64,000 nucleotides of DNA, from NCBI GenBank assembly GCA_046349955.1, contig JAXMBI010000031.1:1-64000 (forward strand). Reading direction: 5' to 3'. The position numbers and the translations under genes are program-made. Positions within the stretch are counted from its first letter, which is position 1. Each line of letters opens with the position of its first letter. The notes under the pieces were generated by a model that was given only the letters and a program-made list of their open reading frames with translations, made no database searches and was not told the origin of the DNA. This DNA is from JBGAPH01 sp046349955 (lineage in GTDB: Bacteria; Planctomycetota; Planctomycetia; Pirellulales; JBGAPH01). Positions 16,961 to 25,697 of the stretch are shown in pieces.

Positions 16961-17176
16961 GGGAAGGCCTCTGGCTGGGCAGGCAGGAAAAAAGAAGCGG
17001 CCCGCCTCGAGGGGGCCGCTGCAGATATTGTGTGCGAATCAGCCACGGCTGTAAAGGCGGGCGACGCCGATTGCGGCGACCTCAGCGGGCCGACGAGACC
17101 GCAAGCGGGGAGAGCCAGCCCACCCCTCGGGGAAAGGGCGAGCTGTTGCTTCCGCCCGTGCAGGGGCGCAGGCGCC

Positions 17177-17671
17177 TTAATCGACCCGTCGCTCAGTCCC
17201 TTTTGCCGTCTTGGCAAGCTCGGCGGCTCGCTGTTCCAGCAGCCGCCGCACCTCGTTCACGTCCCAGTCGAACGTCAGCCGCCAGTCGACGATGTTGACC
17301 TGCCACGGGAAGACCTTGGCGTCGGGGCGCTTGGACTTCCAGATGTCTTGCAGAATTGCGTCGAGTTCTGCCTCGGGCAACGCCAACTGACGCTGGGTCG
17401 CCTGCGCCGTGCGCAGGGCGCTTTCTCGGCCGCTCCAGTCGGTTTCAGCGAGTTGGGCATTGAAGGCGGCTGCGCGCTTGCGCTCGAGTTCCGCCCGCAA
17501 CTCCGATTCGGGACGTGTTGCTGCTTGGCCATTCAGGGCGTCGACGGCCGCATGCTTGGCGCCACGGACAACCATGATGACGAGCACGATCAGGATCGCC
17601 GCTCCGCCAGTGGCAAGTTTGCGGCCATCCGTCCCCGCCGGGACGTCTTCGCGGTTGGGCGTGGGCGTCAT
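17177..17671 (-). CDS. Hypothetical single-pass membrane protein
   Basis: Protein of 164 residues with one membrane segment near the N-terminus (TGGAAILIVLVIMVVRGAKH, ~residues 19-38), then a helical Ala/Glu/Arg-rich region and a C-terminal segment FPWQVNIVDWRLTFDWDVNE. The start at 17671 follows AAGAGG at about nine bases and is preferred over the ATG at 17713. No family recognised. Bitopic topology with a charged outer domain is all the sequence supports. Confidence 0.55.
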   Translation of the reverse strand: MTPTPNREDVPAGTDGRKLATGGAAILIVLVIMVVRGAKHAAVDALNGQAATRPESELRAELERKRAAAFNAQLAETDWSGRESALRTAQATQRQLALPEAELDAILQDIWKSKRPDAKVFPWQVNIVDWRLTFDWDVNEVRRLLEQRAAELAKTAKGTERRVD

Positions 17672-17969
17672 AGCGCTGCCTCTTTCGGGTAAGAGTTTCC
17701 AGCTTAGGTCCATCTTGCGAGCGAGCTCAACCTGCTGTGGGCCCAGCGGGGGACCCCACGCCCTAAACGCTCAGTTTTTGGGAACCGGACGGTGCTGGCA
17801 CGATCGCCTGAGCGTCGTCACGCCCACTTGAGGCAGCGGGGCCGATTGCCCGGCACTTGTGCGAGTGGTGTCGTTGCCCCAGCCGCTCCCATCCTTTGGT
17901 TGTTCAAAAACCCGTGCATTAAGCGCAGCTCACGGCAGCGACATCCTACCTTCGCGCGCCAGTCGCTCA

Positions 17970-18695
17970 CTAGCTCGGCAACCGCTCGCGATGGCTCTCG
18001 ATGTGGGCTCGCATTTCCTGATCGGCTTCGCCGACATGGCCGGCCTGCAGCGCGTCGATGATCCTTTGATGGCTCTCGATGCCCTGAGACCACTCGGCTT
18101 TCTTCACGCTTTCGCGGAAGCGGCGGAAGAAGACGGCCAGCACATCGGTAAACGCCATCAAGGGCGACAGGCGGCTGGCGCAGATCAGCTCGCGATGAAA
18201 GGCGATGTCGAGTTCGACCCAGCGGGCCAGACTGCGCGCTTGCCGCAGGTTGAGGTTGATCGCGTTGAGCCTTTCGTACAGCGAGGCGTCCTCCTGCATG
18301 CGCCGCGCGACGTGCGGCAGCACGCCCGCTTCGACGAGGACGCGCGTGTCGATGAGTTCCGTGGGAGAAACGTCGTGCAGCGCGGGATGAAATCCCAGGT
18401 ACTCAGTGACCCGATCCATGTTTACGCTCCCGACCTGCAGCCCGCGTCCCGGCTTGGCCTCGACGATGCCGAGAAACTCGAGCGACTTGGTCGCCTCGCG
18501 CAAACTCAAGCGGCTGACGCCGAACTTGGCCGCCAACTCGGCCTCGGTCGGGAGTCGGTCTCCGGATTTGAGCTGTCCTTCGAGAATGAACGACTTCAGT
18601 CGCTCGGCGACGAGATCGCGGAGCTTGGAACGTTCGATCGTCTGGACCATGACGCGCTCTCGAGAGACTGCGAGCAGATGATTGACGGCCGCCAT
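17970..18695 (-). CDS. GntR (FadR subfamily) transcriptional regulator
   Basis: Protein of 241 residues. The winged-helix DNA-binding domain is at ~25-85 (LVAERLKSFILEGQLKSGDR, LPTEAELAAKFGVSRLSLRE, KSLEFLGIVEAKPGRG) and an all-helical FCD effector domain follows, with metal-ligand candidates in ELIDTR, DIAFHRELI and ESHQRIIDALQ. FCD regulators usually bind organic acids. The gene is divergent from a catabolic operon 121 bases away and probably represses it until the substrate or an intermediate appears. An alternative start is at 18650. 18695 is preferred because a candidate promoter lies just before it. Confidence 0.88.
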   Translation of the reverse strand: MAAVNHLLAVSRERVMVQTIERSKLRDLVAERLKSFILEGQLKSGDRLPTEAELAAKFGVSRLSLREATKSLEFLGIVEAKPGRGLQVGSVNMDRVTEYLGFHPALHDVSPTELIDTRVLVEAGVLPHVARRMQEDASLYERLNAINLNLRQARSLARWVELDIAFHRELICASRLSPLMAFTDVLAVFFRRFRESVKKAEWSQGIESHQRIIDALQAGHVGEADQEMRAHIESHRERLPS

Positions 18696-18735
18696 GACCG
18701 ATGATTAGATTATCTGACAATCTTGGGGCCGTCAA
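18682..18735. promoter_or_regulatory. Overlapping divergent promoters of GntR and catabolic operon
   Basis: Plus strand: TTGACG (18682-18687), 18-base spacer, TAGATT (18706-18711). Minus strand: TTGACG (18735-18730), 15-base spacer, GATAAT (18714-18709). The two -10 elements overlap within GATTAGATTATCTGAC, an AT-rich island in GC-rich DNA flanked by GATT and AATC half-sites. A regulator bound here would control both directions. The promoters are inferred from consensus only. Confidence 0.35.
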
Positions 18736-18816
18736 CGCATGGCGTCGTTGTCGCGCGTCGATGCCGTGCGGCCGCGGCCCACGGACCACCCGCCCGACAT
18801 CAGCCCGCCCCGCACG

Positions 18817-19782
18817 ATGAAAATCGCGATCACCGACTACTCGTTTCCCAGCCTCGAGATCGAGCAAGGCCTTCTCGAGCCGCTCGGGCATCAAGTCGTC
18901 GCCTGGAAGGAACGCCGGACCGCGGCCGAGTTGCCGGCCTTGGTGGCCGATGCGGATGCCGTGATCACGCAGTTCGCTCCCGTGAACGCGGACGTGATCG
19001 CCAGCATGCGGCAAGCGAAAGTCATCGTGCGGTACGGCATCGGCGTGGATAACGTGGATCTAGACGCGGCCCAGGCGCGCGGAATTCCGGTCTGCAACGT
19101 GCCGGACTACTGTATCGATGAAGTGGCCGACCAGACGCTGGCCTTCCTCCTGGCCACGACTCGGCAAGTCGTGACGAACTGCCTGCAGAACCGGGCGGGA
19201 AAGTGGGGCTTAGCGACGTCGCTCGAACAAATGCGGGCGCTGCGCGACCTCACGGTCGGCGTTGTCGGCTTCGGCCGGATCGGCCGCGAGGTCGTGGCCC
19301 GGCTGCGGCCGTTCAAGTGCCGCGTGCTGGTGCATGACCCGGTCGTGGCCGCAAGCGCGATTGAACGAGCCGGCGCCGATCCGGCGCCTCTAAGCGAACT
19401 GCTGTCGCTTTCGGACGTGATCTCGTTGCACTGCCCTGCGGTCGCCCAAACGCGGGGGATGGTGAACCGCGACTCGCTCGCGCGGATGAAGCCGGGAGTG
19501 ATCCTGATCAACGTGGCCCGCGGCGATCTCGTGGATTCCGCCGCGCTGACCGAGGCGTTGCAGAGCGGCCAGGTGTCGGCCGCCGCGCTGGATGTGTTCG
19601 CGCCGGAGCCGATCCCGGCCGATCATCCGATCCTGCGGATGGACAACGTCATCGTCGCCTCGCACATCGCCTCGTGCAGCGTTCGGGCCGTACGTCAGTT
19701 GCGCGAAACGGCGGCGCACCTGGCGGCGGCCGCCTTGCGGGGGGAGCGCCTGCCGAATGTCGTCAATGGAGTCGGAAGTTAG
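18817..19782 (+). CDS. D-2-hydroxyacid dehydrogenase
   Basis: Protein of 321 residues of the D-isomer-specific 2-hydroxyacid dehydrogenase family, closest in style to the CtBP/phosphoglycerate dehydrogenase branch. NAD is bound by VGVVGFGRIGREV. The catalytic Arg lies in INVARGDLVD, the Glu in DVFAPEPI and the His in VASHIAS. It should interconvert a 2-hydroxy acid and a 2-oxo acid with NAD(H) in the cytosol. First gene of the eight-gene co-directional run controlled by the divergent GntR gene. The start at 18817 gives the standard N-terminus MKIAITDY. Substrate not predictable. Confidence 0.87.
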   Translation: MKIAITDYSFPSLEIEQGLLEPLGHQVVAWKERRTAAELPALVADADAVITQFAPVNADVIASMRQAKVIVRYGIGVDNVDLDAAQARGIPVCNVPDYCIDEVADQTLAFLLATTRQVVTNCLQNRAGKWGLATSLEQMRALRDLTVGVVGFGRIGREVVARLRPFKCRVLVHDPVVAASAIERAGADPAPLSELLSLSDVISLHCPAVAQTRGMVNRDSLARMKPGVILINVARGDLVDSAALTEALQSGQVSAAALDVFAPEPIPADHPILRMDNVIVASHIASCSVRAVRQLRETAAHLAAAALRGERLPNVVNGVGS

Positions 19783-19800
19783 GCAGCCCTAGGCGGAGCG

Positions 19801-20808
19801 ATGCGCGATTCGGTTTTGGTCACTGGCGCCAGCGGTTTCATCGGCACTTGGGTGCTGCGCGAGGCGCTGTCGCGTGGGCTGCGGCCGATCGCCTTCGATG
19901 TGCAGAGGAACATCGAGCGCTGGCGTCGAGTCATCGGAGCCGAGGCCGATCAGGTGACGTTCGTCGCCGGGAGTCTGCTCGATCGCGGGCTGTTGGAGCG
20001 GACGGCGAACGAGCAGCAGGTCTCGCACATCGTTCATCTGGCTGCCTTACTGACTCCGCAGTGTCAGCAGGATCCGTTTCTCGGGTGCGAAGTCAACGTC
20101 TTGGGGAGCGTCGCCGTGTTCGAGCTGGCTCGGACCTGCGCGGGACGAATCCGCGGGATCTCTTACGCCAGTTCTTATGCCGTTTATGGACCTGAAGCCG
20201 ACGATGGCCCACTCGGGCTGGCGGCCGGAGAGAACCGACCGCCGTCGTTTTATGGGGCGTTCAAGCTGGCGGTGGACTCGATCGCCGAGCAGTATTGGCG
20301 GCACTTCGGCATCGCCTCCGTCGGAATCCGGCCGCACGTCGCCTATGGGCCGGAGCGCACGATCGGTCTGACCGCCGGCCCTTCTCAAGCCGTGCGGGCG
20401 GCTGCGCTGGGCGACGCTTACACCATCGATTACACGGGCCGCGTCGGTTACGACTACGTCGAAGACGTGGCCCGGGCGTTCGTCCAAACGGCGCTAGAGG
20501 CGCCGCCTGGGGCGACCGTCGTCGACCTACCGAGCCAGCTCGCAACCACCGAAGAGTTCGTCCGCGTCATCGAGCGCGTCATCCCCAGCGCGACCGCGCG
20601 GATCGCCGTCCGGGGCTCGGCAATTTCGGCCAACATTCCCCCTCGGCCGCACTTCATCTCGGAGATCTTTCCCGAGTGGCGGGCGACAACGCTCGAAGAG
20701 GGGGTCCGTGCGACCGTCGAGTTCTATCGAAACCATGCGGGTCGCGCCGCTCCGGCGGCTGCCGATCCTGCCCGAGTGTCCTCTGCGCTTGCGGGGCCGC
20801 AGCTCTAG
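19801..20808 (+). CDS. NAD-dependent epimerase/dehydratase
   Basis: Protein of 335 residues, extended SDR superfamily. The Rossmann motif GASGFIG is at residues 9-15, active-site Tyr and Lys lie in YGAFK, and a Ser precedes them in ISYASSYAVYG. The nucleotide-sugar pocket of true UDP-sugar epimerases is not obvious. Homologues in catabolic clusters often oxidize or epimerize sugar acids (uronate dehydrogenase-like, or D-erythronate dehydrogenase-like). It starts 18 bases after the dehydrogenase gene, so same operon. Exact substrate unknown. Confidence 0.82.
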   Translation: MRDSVLVTGASGFIGTWVLREALSRGLRPIAFDVQRNIERWRRVIGAEADQVTFVAGSLLDRGLLERTANEQQVSHIVHLAALLTPQCQQDPFLGCEVNVLGSVAVFELARTCAGRIRGISYASSYAVYGPEADDGPLGLAAGENRPPSFYGAFKLAVDSIAEQYWRHFGIASVGIRPHVAYGPERTIGLTAGPSQAVRAAALGDAYTIDYTGRVGYDYVEDVARAFVQTALEAPPGATVVDLPSQLATTEEFVRVIERVIPSATARIAVRGSAISANIPPRPHFISEIFPEWRATTLEEGVRATVEFYRNHAGRAAPAAADPARVSSALAGPQL

Positions 20809-20853
20809 CGAGTTGCACTCCAGACTCCTACCATCGCCGCGAAAGTCGCCTGC

Positions 20854-21657
20854 ATGAAACTAGTCCGCTACCAAGACAGCGCAGGGAAACCATCGTTTGG
20901 GCGCCGCCATGACGATGGCCGGATCACGCGAATCGAGGGCGACATCCTCGGCTCCTTTGCCGACACCGGCGAAGCGGCCCAGGTCACGAAGCTGCTGGCC
21001 CCGCTCGCGCCGCGCGACATCCTTTGCATCGGCCTCAACTACCGCAAGCACGCCGCCGAGGGCAATCAGGCCATTCCCGAGTATCCCGTGGTTTTCATGA
21101 AGAACCTCGGGACCGTGCAGAATCCGCACGATCCAATCATTCTCCCGCGCCGGTTGCGGAGCGACGCGGTGGACTACGAATGCGAGTTGGCCGTAGTGAT
21201 CGGGCGCGAGTGCTACAACGTGGCGAAGGCCCAAGCGCTCGACTACGTGTTGGGCTACACCTGCGCGAACGACGTGAGCGCCCGCGACTGGCAGATTCAG
21301 AAGGGGGGCAGCCAATGGTGCCGGGGGAAGACTTTTGCGACCTTCTGTCCGCTCGGTCCCTGGATCGTGACGCGAGATGAGATTCCCAACCCGAATGCGC
21401 TGCCGATCAAGACCGTGCTCAACGGGCAGACCATGCAGGACTGGAACACGGACGACATGATCTTCGACGTGCCGACGCTGATCGAGTTCCTCAGCGGGAG
21501 CACGCGCTTGTTGCCGGGCACCGTCATCCTGACCGGAACGCCGCACGGAGTCGGCAGCGCTCGCAAGCCGCCGGTGTTTCTGAAACACGGCGATCTTGTG
21601 GAGATCGTGATCGACGGGATCGGCACTCTGCGCAACCCGGTTGTGGATGAAACATGA
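20854..21657 (+). CDS. Fumarylacetoacetate hydrolase family protein
   Basis: Protein of 267 residues with the FAH C-terminal fold: CIGLNYRKHAAEGNQ, metal ligands in DYECELAVVIG (two Glu), CANDVSARDWQ, and VILTGTPHGVG near the end. Members hydrolyse or decarboxylate acylpyruvates and related 2,4-dioxo acids, for example 2,4-diketo-3-deoxy-L-fuconate or 2-hydroxyhepta-2,4-dienedioate. In this operon it could split a dioxo acid made by the dehydrogenases into pyruvate and a second acid. All Mg-binding acids appear present. Confidence 0.87.
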   Translation: MKLVRYQDSAGKPSFGRRHDDGRITRIEGDILGSFADTGEAAQVTKLLAPLAPRDILCIGLNYRKHAAEGNQAIPEYPVVFMKNLGTVQNPHDPIILPRRLRSDAVDYECELAVVIGRECYNVAKAQALDYVLGYTCANDVSARDWQIQKGGSQWCRGKTFATFCPLGPWIVTRDEIPNPNALPIKTVLNGQTMQDWNTDDMIFDVPTLIEFLSGSTRLLPGTVILTGTPHGVGSARKPPVFLKHGDLVEIVIDGIGTLRNPVVDET

Positions 21658-21804
21658 GCAGCCGCTCCTTGTTGCTGACCACTCCGCAAAATCGACGCAC
21701 CGTCTTTGGTGCGAAATTGTTGATCGGGCGTCGCTGGGGCGGGCTTCCGCCGACAACGCATGCCACGGCCACATCTTCCACATCTCCCTGAGAGGGCGAA
21801 CCTC

Positions 21805-23526
21805 ATGTGCTCCAAGAGCCATGCTAGGCGTTGTCTGCGTCCACTGATCGCGGCGCTGCTGGTCGCCTGCACTAGCGGCGCCTTTGCCGCCGAAACGAAG
21901 GACGGCGCCACCACGTTCGTAGACCACTCGTTGCTCGTCGCTCCCGAGTTGCCCTGCACCTGGCCCGCGGCCCCGTTCCCCCGGTTTCAGCTTACGCACC
22001 AGCGCGTGATCGGGCCCGACTCGGCCTACAACCTCGATGTGTTGCTGATCGACGGCAACACGGGCACACAGATGGACGTGCCGCCGCACTCGGTCGCGCG
22101 TCCGGATCTCAAGCGCGAGAAGTCGGGTCCACTGGGGTTGGCCTACACCGACAAGATCGAACCTTGGCAATTTGGCGGCGAAGCGTGCGTGGTCGATGTG
22201 CGCGACCTGCTCGATCAGGCGGCGAAGGGCGTGAGCCCGCTCATCGTGCCCAAGCATGTCGAGCGTTTCGAAGAGCAACAGCGGCGCCTGCGCTTCGGCG
22301 ATGTCGTGCTGTTCCGCAGCGGCTACTCGGATCAATACTACCGCCCGCTGCCGGAAGGCAGCCGTTTCATCGCCGACGCCCTTGATCGCAAGGCGCCCGG
22401 CTATCCCGATCCCGACCCCGACTGTATGGAGTTCCTGGCGACGCGCGGCGTGATGACGCTCGGAACCGACAGCGCCAGCATGGGCCCGCTGCCAGACCTG
22501 GCCGAGCCGACCCACTATGCCGGTCTCAAGCACGGCATGATCTGGACGGAGAGTGCGACGAATCTGGGAGCGCTGCCGCCGACGGGCGCCTTCTATTGCA
22601 TGCTGGGCCCGAAACATCAGGGGGGCCCCTACGGCGAATGCCGAGCGTTCTCGATCGTAGGCGGCGAACTGCCGCAGCGGCTCATCGACGCTGCGAAGCA
22701 CAAGCGGGCGGTCGACCTCTCGCCGACCCTGGCTCCCAACCTGCCGATTACGTCTCCGGGGCTCGGCTCGGGACAACATCGGCAGACGTACCTGAAGATC
22801 GATTTCCTGTACTCCGAGTATCTCGACATGTGGCATCATGCCCATCTCATGGACTCGATGGCCGGTACGCATCTGGTTCCGCCGTCGTTCGCGCTGCCGC
22901 CGCCGGGTTCGAGCCCGGCGTATTCGCCGGAGGTGCGCGGCTGGTTGATCGACTATGAAAGGAAATTCGGCCCGCGCGGCACGAGTTCCTTGACGACCGA
23001 ACAGGTTCCGCTCGCTTGGACCTGCGGTCCGGTGCGAGTCATCGACGTTCGGCATCTGGTCGGCAGCACGGAAGCGAAGTCCTGGCCGGCTTCGCCCGAA
23101 ATCACGCCGGCCCATATTCAGGCGTTCGAGCAGCAGACGGGCGAACTCGAGGCGGGCGACGTCGTGCTGCTTCACACGGGCCACCTCGACCGACATCTCC
23201 GGCCGCAGCCCCATGACTCGGGCGTTTGGTCCGATCCCCTGCGCGGCCAGAGCGAGGGCTGGCCCGCGCCTGGCCCCGAGGCGATCGTCTACTTGAAGTC
23301 CAAGGGCATTCGTTGCGTCGCCACCGACGCCCCCGACCTTGGAGGCGTCGATCCCGAGCGGGCCTTAATGACCTATTGGGCGCTCGGCAGCCGCGAGATG
23401 GTGGGCGTCGAGTTCTTGCACAACGTCGGCGAAATCCCGCACGGTCGGGACGCCCATTTTTTGTTCGCTGCGCTCAAGATTCGCGACTGCCACGGTGGGC
23501 CGGGCCGGGCCATCGTGCTGTATTGA
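21805..23526 (+). CDS. Exported tandem cyclase-family protein with altered metal motifs
   Basis: Protein of 573 residues with a signal peptide (LRPLIAALLVACTSGAFAAE), so periplasmic. Two copies of the cyclase fold (kynurenine formamidase-like, Pfam Cyclase) are present, about 40-300 and 320-573. The family zinc motif is HxGTHxDxPxH. Copy 1 has NTGTQMDVPPH (85-95), losing two His but keeping Asp and the last His. Copy 2 has MAGTHLVPPSF (352-362), keeping one His and losing Asp and the last His. Such proteins hydrolyse lactones or amides. Neither copy has a full site, so activity would need a shared site or another mechanism. SD AGAGGG precedes 21805. Confidence 0.75.
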   Translation: MCSKSHARRCLRPLIAALLVACTSGAFAAETKDGATTFVDHSLLVAPELPCTWPAAPFPRFQLTHQRVIGPDSAYNLDVLLIDGNTGTQMDVPPHSVARPDLKREKSGPLGLAYTDKIEPWQFGGEACVVDVRDLLDQAAKGVSPLIVPKHVERFEEQQRRLRFGDVVLFRSGYSDQYYRPLPEGSRFIADALDRKAPGYPDPDPDCMEFLATRGVMTLGTDSASMGPLPDLAEPTHYAGLKHGMIWTESATNLGALPPTGAFYCMLGPKHQGGPYGECRAFSIVGGELPQRLIDAAKHKRAVDLSPTLAPNLPITSPGLGSGQHRQTYLKIDFLYSEYLDMWHHAHLMDSMAGTHLVPPSFALPPPGSSPAYSPEVRGWLIDYERKFGPRGTSSLTTEQVPLAWTCGPVRVIDVRHLVGSTEAKSWPASPEITPAHIQAFEQQTGELEAGDVVLLHTGHLDRHLRPQPHDSGVWSDPLRGQSEGWPAPGPEAIVYLKSKGIRCVATDAPDLGGVDPERALMTYWALGSREMVGVEFLHNVGEIPHGRDAHFLFAALKIRDCHGGPGRAIVLY

Positions 23527-23569
23527 GACGGAACGTCGGAACCTCGCGCGCCGCCGGCAAGAAGACCTT

Positions 23570-24826
23570 ATGATCGATCCAGCCCTCGAACAAAACACGC
23601 TGCGCAAGGTCGCATGGCGACTAGTCCCCTTCGTCTGCGCGCTGTACGTGCTGAACATTCTCGACCGGGCCAATGTCGGCTTCGCCCGCCTGCAAATGCA
23701 GGACGACCTGGGACTGAGCGAGGCGACCTTCAATCTCGGCTACGGGATGTTCTACGTTGGGTATCTGCTGTTCGAGGTGCCCAGCAATCTGTTGCTGCGG
23801 CGAGTGGGGGCGCGGCGTTGGATCGCCCGCATCATGATCAGTTGGGGGCTGGTGTCGTCGTTGACCATGTTCGCTCGCGATCAGTGGACCTTCTACGGCC
23901 TGCGCATCTTGTTGGGGGTCGCCGAAGCGGGGTTCTTCCCGGGCATCATCCTCTACTTGAGCTACTGGTTCCCCGACCGCGAGCGCGCCAAGATGACGGC
24001 GTTTTTCATGCTGGCCATCGGTTTGGCGAGCGTGGTGGGAAACCCGCTCTCCGGTCTGATCATGCAGTACCTCGACACCGTCGGCGGCCTTCACGGTTGG
24101 CAATGGCTGTTCTTGCTCGAAGGTATTCCTTCCGTCTTGGCCGGTCTCGTGGTCCTGGTGTATCTGACCGACTACCCCAAAGACGCGACGTGGCTATCCC
24201 GCGAGCAACGCGACTGGCTCGTCGCCCACCTGCGAAGCGAGGAGCAGGAGCGTCAAGAGCGCCACAACGCGGACCGTCTGGCGGCCATGCTGCAGCCGCG
24301 CGTCTGGCTGCTGATTGCGGTCTACTTCACAGTCGCGGTGGGCGCCAACGCCAGCGGCGCTTATCTTCCCAAGCTCGTCCAGGGGCAGTTTGTCGGCTCG
24401 AGCACCGTCCGCATCGGCGTGCTCAGCGCGTTGCCGCACCTGTGTGCTGTCGTGGGCATGTCGCTGTTTGGCATCAGCTCCGATCGCCGGAACGAGCGCC
24501 GCGGACATTTTGCCGCGGCGGCCCTCCTGGCGGCGGCGGGCTGGAGCCTTGCCGCGCTCAACCCTTCGCCGGCCGTGGCGCTCTTAGGACTATGCGCCGC
24601 TCAGACGGGAATGATGAGTATGCTGCCCGTGTTCTGGACTCTGCCCACCGCCTTTCTGACCGGCGCCGCTGCGGCCGGCGGCATCGCGATGATCAATTCC
24701 GTGGCGAACGTGGGCGGCTTCTTAGGCCCCACGATCCTGGGGGAGTTCGGCTTGTGGTCGATGGCGGCGATCCTGCTCGCGGGCGCCGTGCTGGTGTTCG
24801 CCGTACGAGACCATGCGAAGGCCTGA
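23570..24826 (+). CDS. MFS transporter, anion:cation symporter type
   Basis: Protein of 418 residues with twelve predicted membrane segments. The N-terminal signature LYVLNILDRANVGFARLQMQ and the loop FPDRERAKMTAFFM match the ACS family of MFS carriers (tartrate, glucarate, galactarate, hexuronate, phthalate uptake). It is the only transporter in the cluster and presumably brings the substrate into the cytosol. That fits a carboxylated substrate and the FCD-type regulator. It starts 43 bases after the cyclase gene. Confidence 0.88.
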   Translation: MIDPALEQNTLRKVAWRLVPFVCALYVLNILDRANVGFARLQMQDDLGLSEATFNLGYGMFYVGYLLFEVPSNLLLRRVGARRWIARIMISWGLVSSLTMFARDQWTFYGLRILLGVAEAGFFPGIILYLSYWFPDRERAKMTAFFMLAIGLASVVGNPLSGLIMQYLDTVGGLHGWQWLFLLEGIPSVLAGLVVLVYLTDYPKDATWLSREQRDWLVAHLRSEEQERQERHNADRLAAMLQPRVWLLIAVYFTVAVGANASGAYLPKLVQGQFVGSSTVRIGVLSALPHLCAVVGMSLFGISSDRRNERRGHFAAAALLAAAGWSLAALNPSPAVALLGLCAAQTGMMSMLPVFWTLPTAFLTGAAAAGGIAMINSVANVGGFLGPTILGEFGLWSMAAILLAGAVLVFAVRDHAKA

Positions 24827-24866
24827 GCGCTCCCCTGTTCCTAGTCATGACTTCGGGTCGATTGCT

Positions 24867-25697
24867 ATGACACCCTTATTCGATCTTGCAGGCAAAGTCG
24901 CCGTCGTCAGCGGCGCCGCGCAGGGCATGGGAGAGGCGACCTCGCTTGCGCTCGCCGAAGCCGGCGCTGATCTGATGCTCGTCGATCGCAACCTGGCGGG
25001 CGCCACGGCGACGGCGGAGCGGGCGCGGGCGCTGGGCCGAAAGGTCGCGTGCGCCGACACCAACGTCTCCGACCCCGCGGCCATTGGTGAACTGTTTCAA
25101 CAGGTCGATGCCGTATTCGGCCGGGTTGACTTCCTCGGCAACATCGCGGGCGATGGTCACTTGGCCAAGCCGGAGGACCTGACAATCGCCGACCTGCACC
25201 GCGTTTTGCAGAACCTGGTGGTCGGCCGTTTCGCGATGTGCCAGGAGGCGGGGCGGCGGATGCTGGCCCAGGGGCGCGGGTCGATCATGAACATCGGCTC
25301 CCTGGCAAGCTCAACCGCGCTCGGGCGCGGACACATCGCCTACAGCATGGCGATGGGCGCGGTCATCCAGATGACCCGTGAGCTGAGCACCGAGTGGAGC
25401 TATCGCGGCGTACGCGTGAATTGCGTGACGCCGGCGCAGGTGGTCAACCCCAGCTTGACCGCCCGCATGGAGCAGGACCCGACGCTCGCAGGCCGATTCT
25501 TGCGGGGAATCCCGGCCGGACGGCTCGGGCAGCCGCAGGACATCATGGGGCTCGCGGTGCTGCTGGCTTCCGACGCGTCGACTTGGATCACCGGCGCCAT
25601 CATCCCCCTCGACGGCGGCAACCTGGCCATGAACGCCGGTGGCACGCCGGGGCACGAGCAGCGCGACGTTCAGTCCTTCCGAGCGGAACAGAAATGA
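24867..25697 (+). CDS. Short-chain dehydrogenase/reductase lacking the catalytic lysine
   Basis: Protein of 276 residues of the classical SDR family: dinucleotide motif GAAQGMGEA (~15-23), DRN after beta-2, NIAGDG in place of NAG, Ser in NIGSLASS, and Tyr159. The family active site is YxxxK. Here residues 159-163 are YSMAM, so Lys is Met163. The C-terminal GxxxPLDGG-like segment IIPLDGGNLAMN is normal. Loss of the lysine should impair ordinary oxidoreductase chemistry, so this may be a specialised or structural member. The stop overlaps the next start as ATGA, coupling it to the E1 gene. Confidence 0.83.
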   Translation: MTPLFDLAGKVAVVSGAAQGMGEATSLALAEAGADLMLVDRNLAGATATAERARALGRKVACADTNVSDPAAIGELFQQVDAVFGRVDFLGNIAGDGHLAKPEDLTIADLHRVLQNLVVGRFAMCQEAGRRMLAQGRGSIMNIGSLASSTALGRGHIAYSMAMGAVIQMTRELSTEWSYRGVRVNCVTPAQVVNPSLTARMEQDPTLAGRFLRGIPAGRLGQPQDIMGLAVLLASDASTWITGAIIPLDGGNLAMNAGGTPGHEQRDVQSFRAEQK

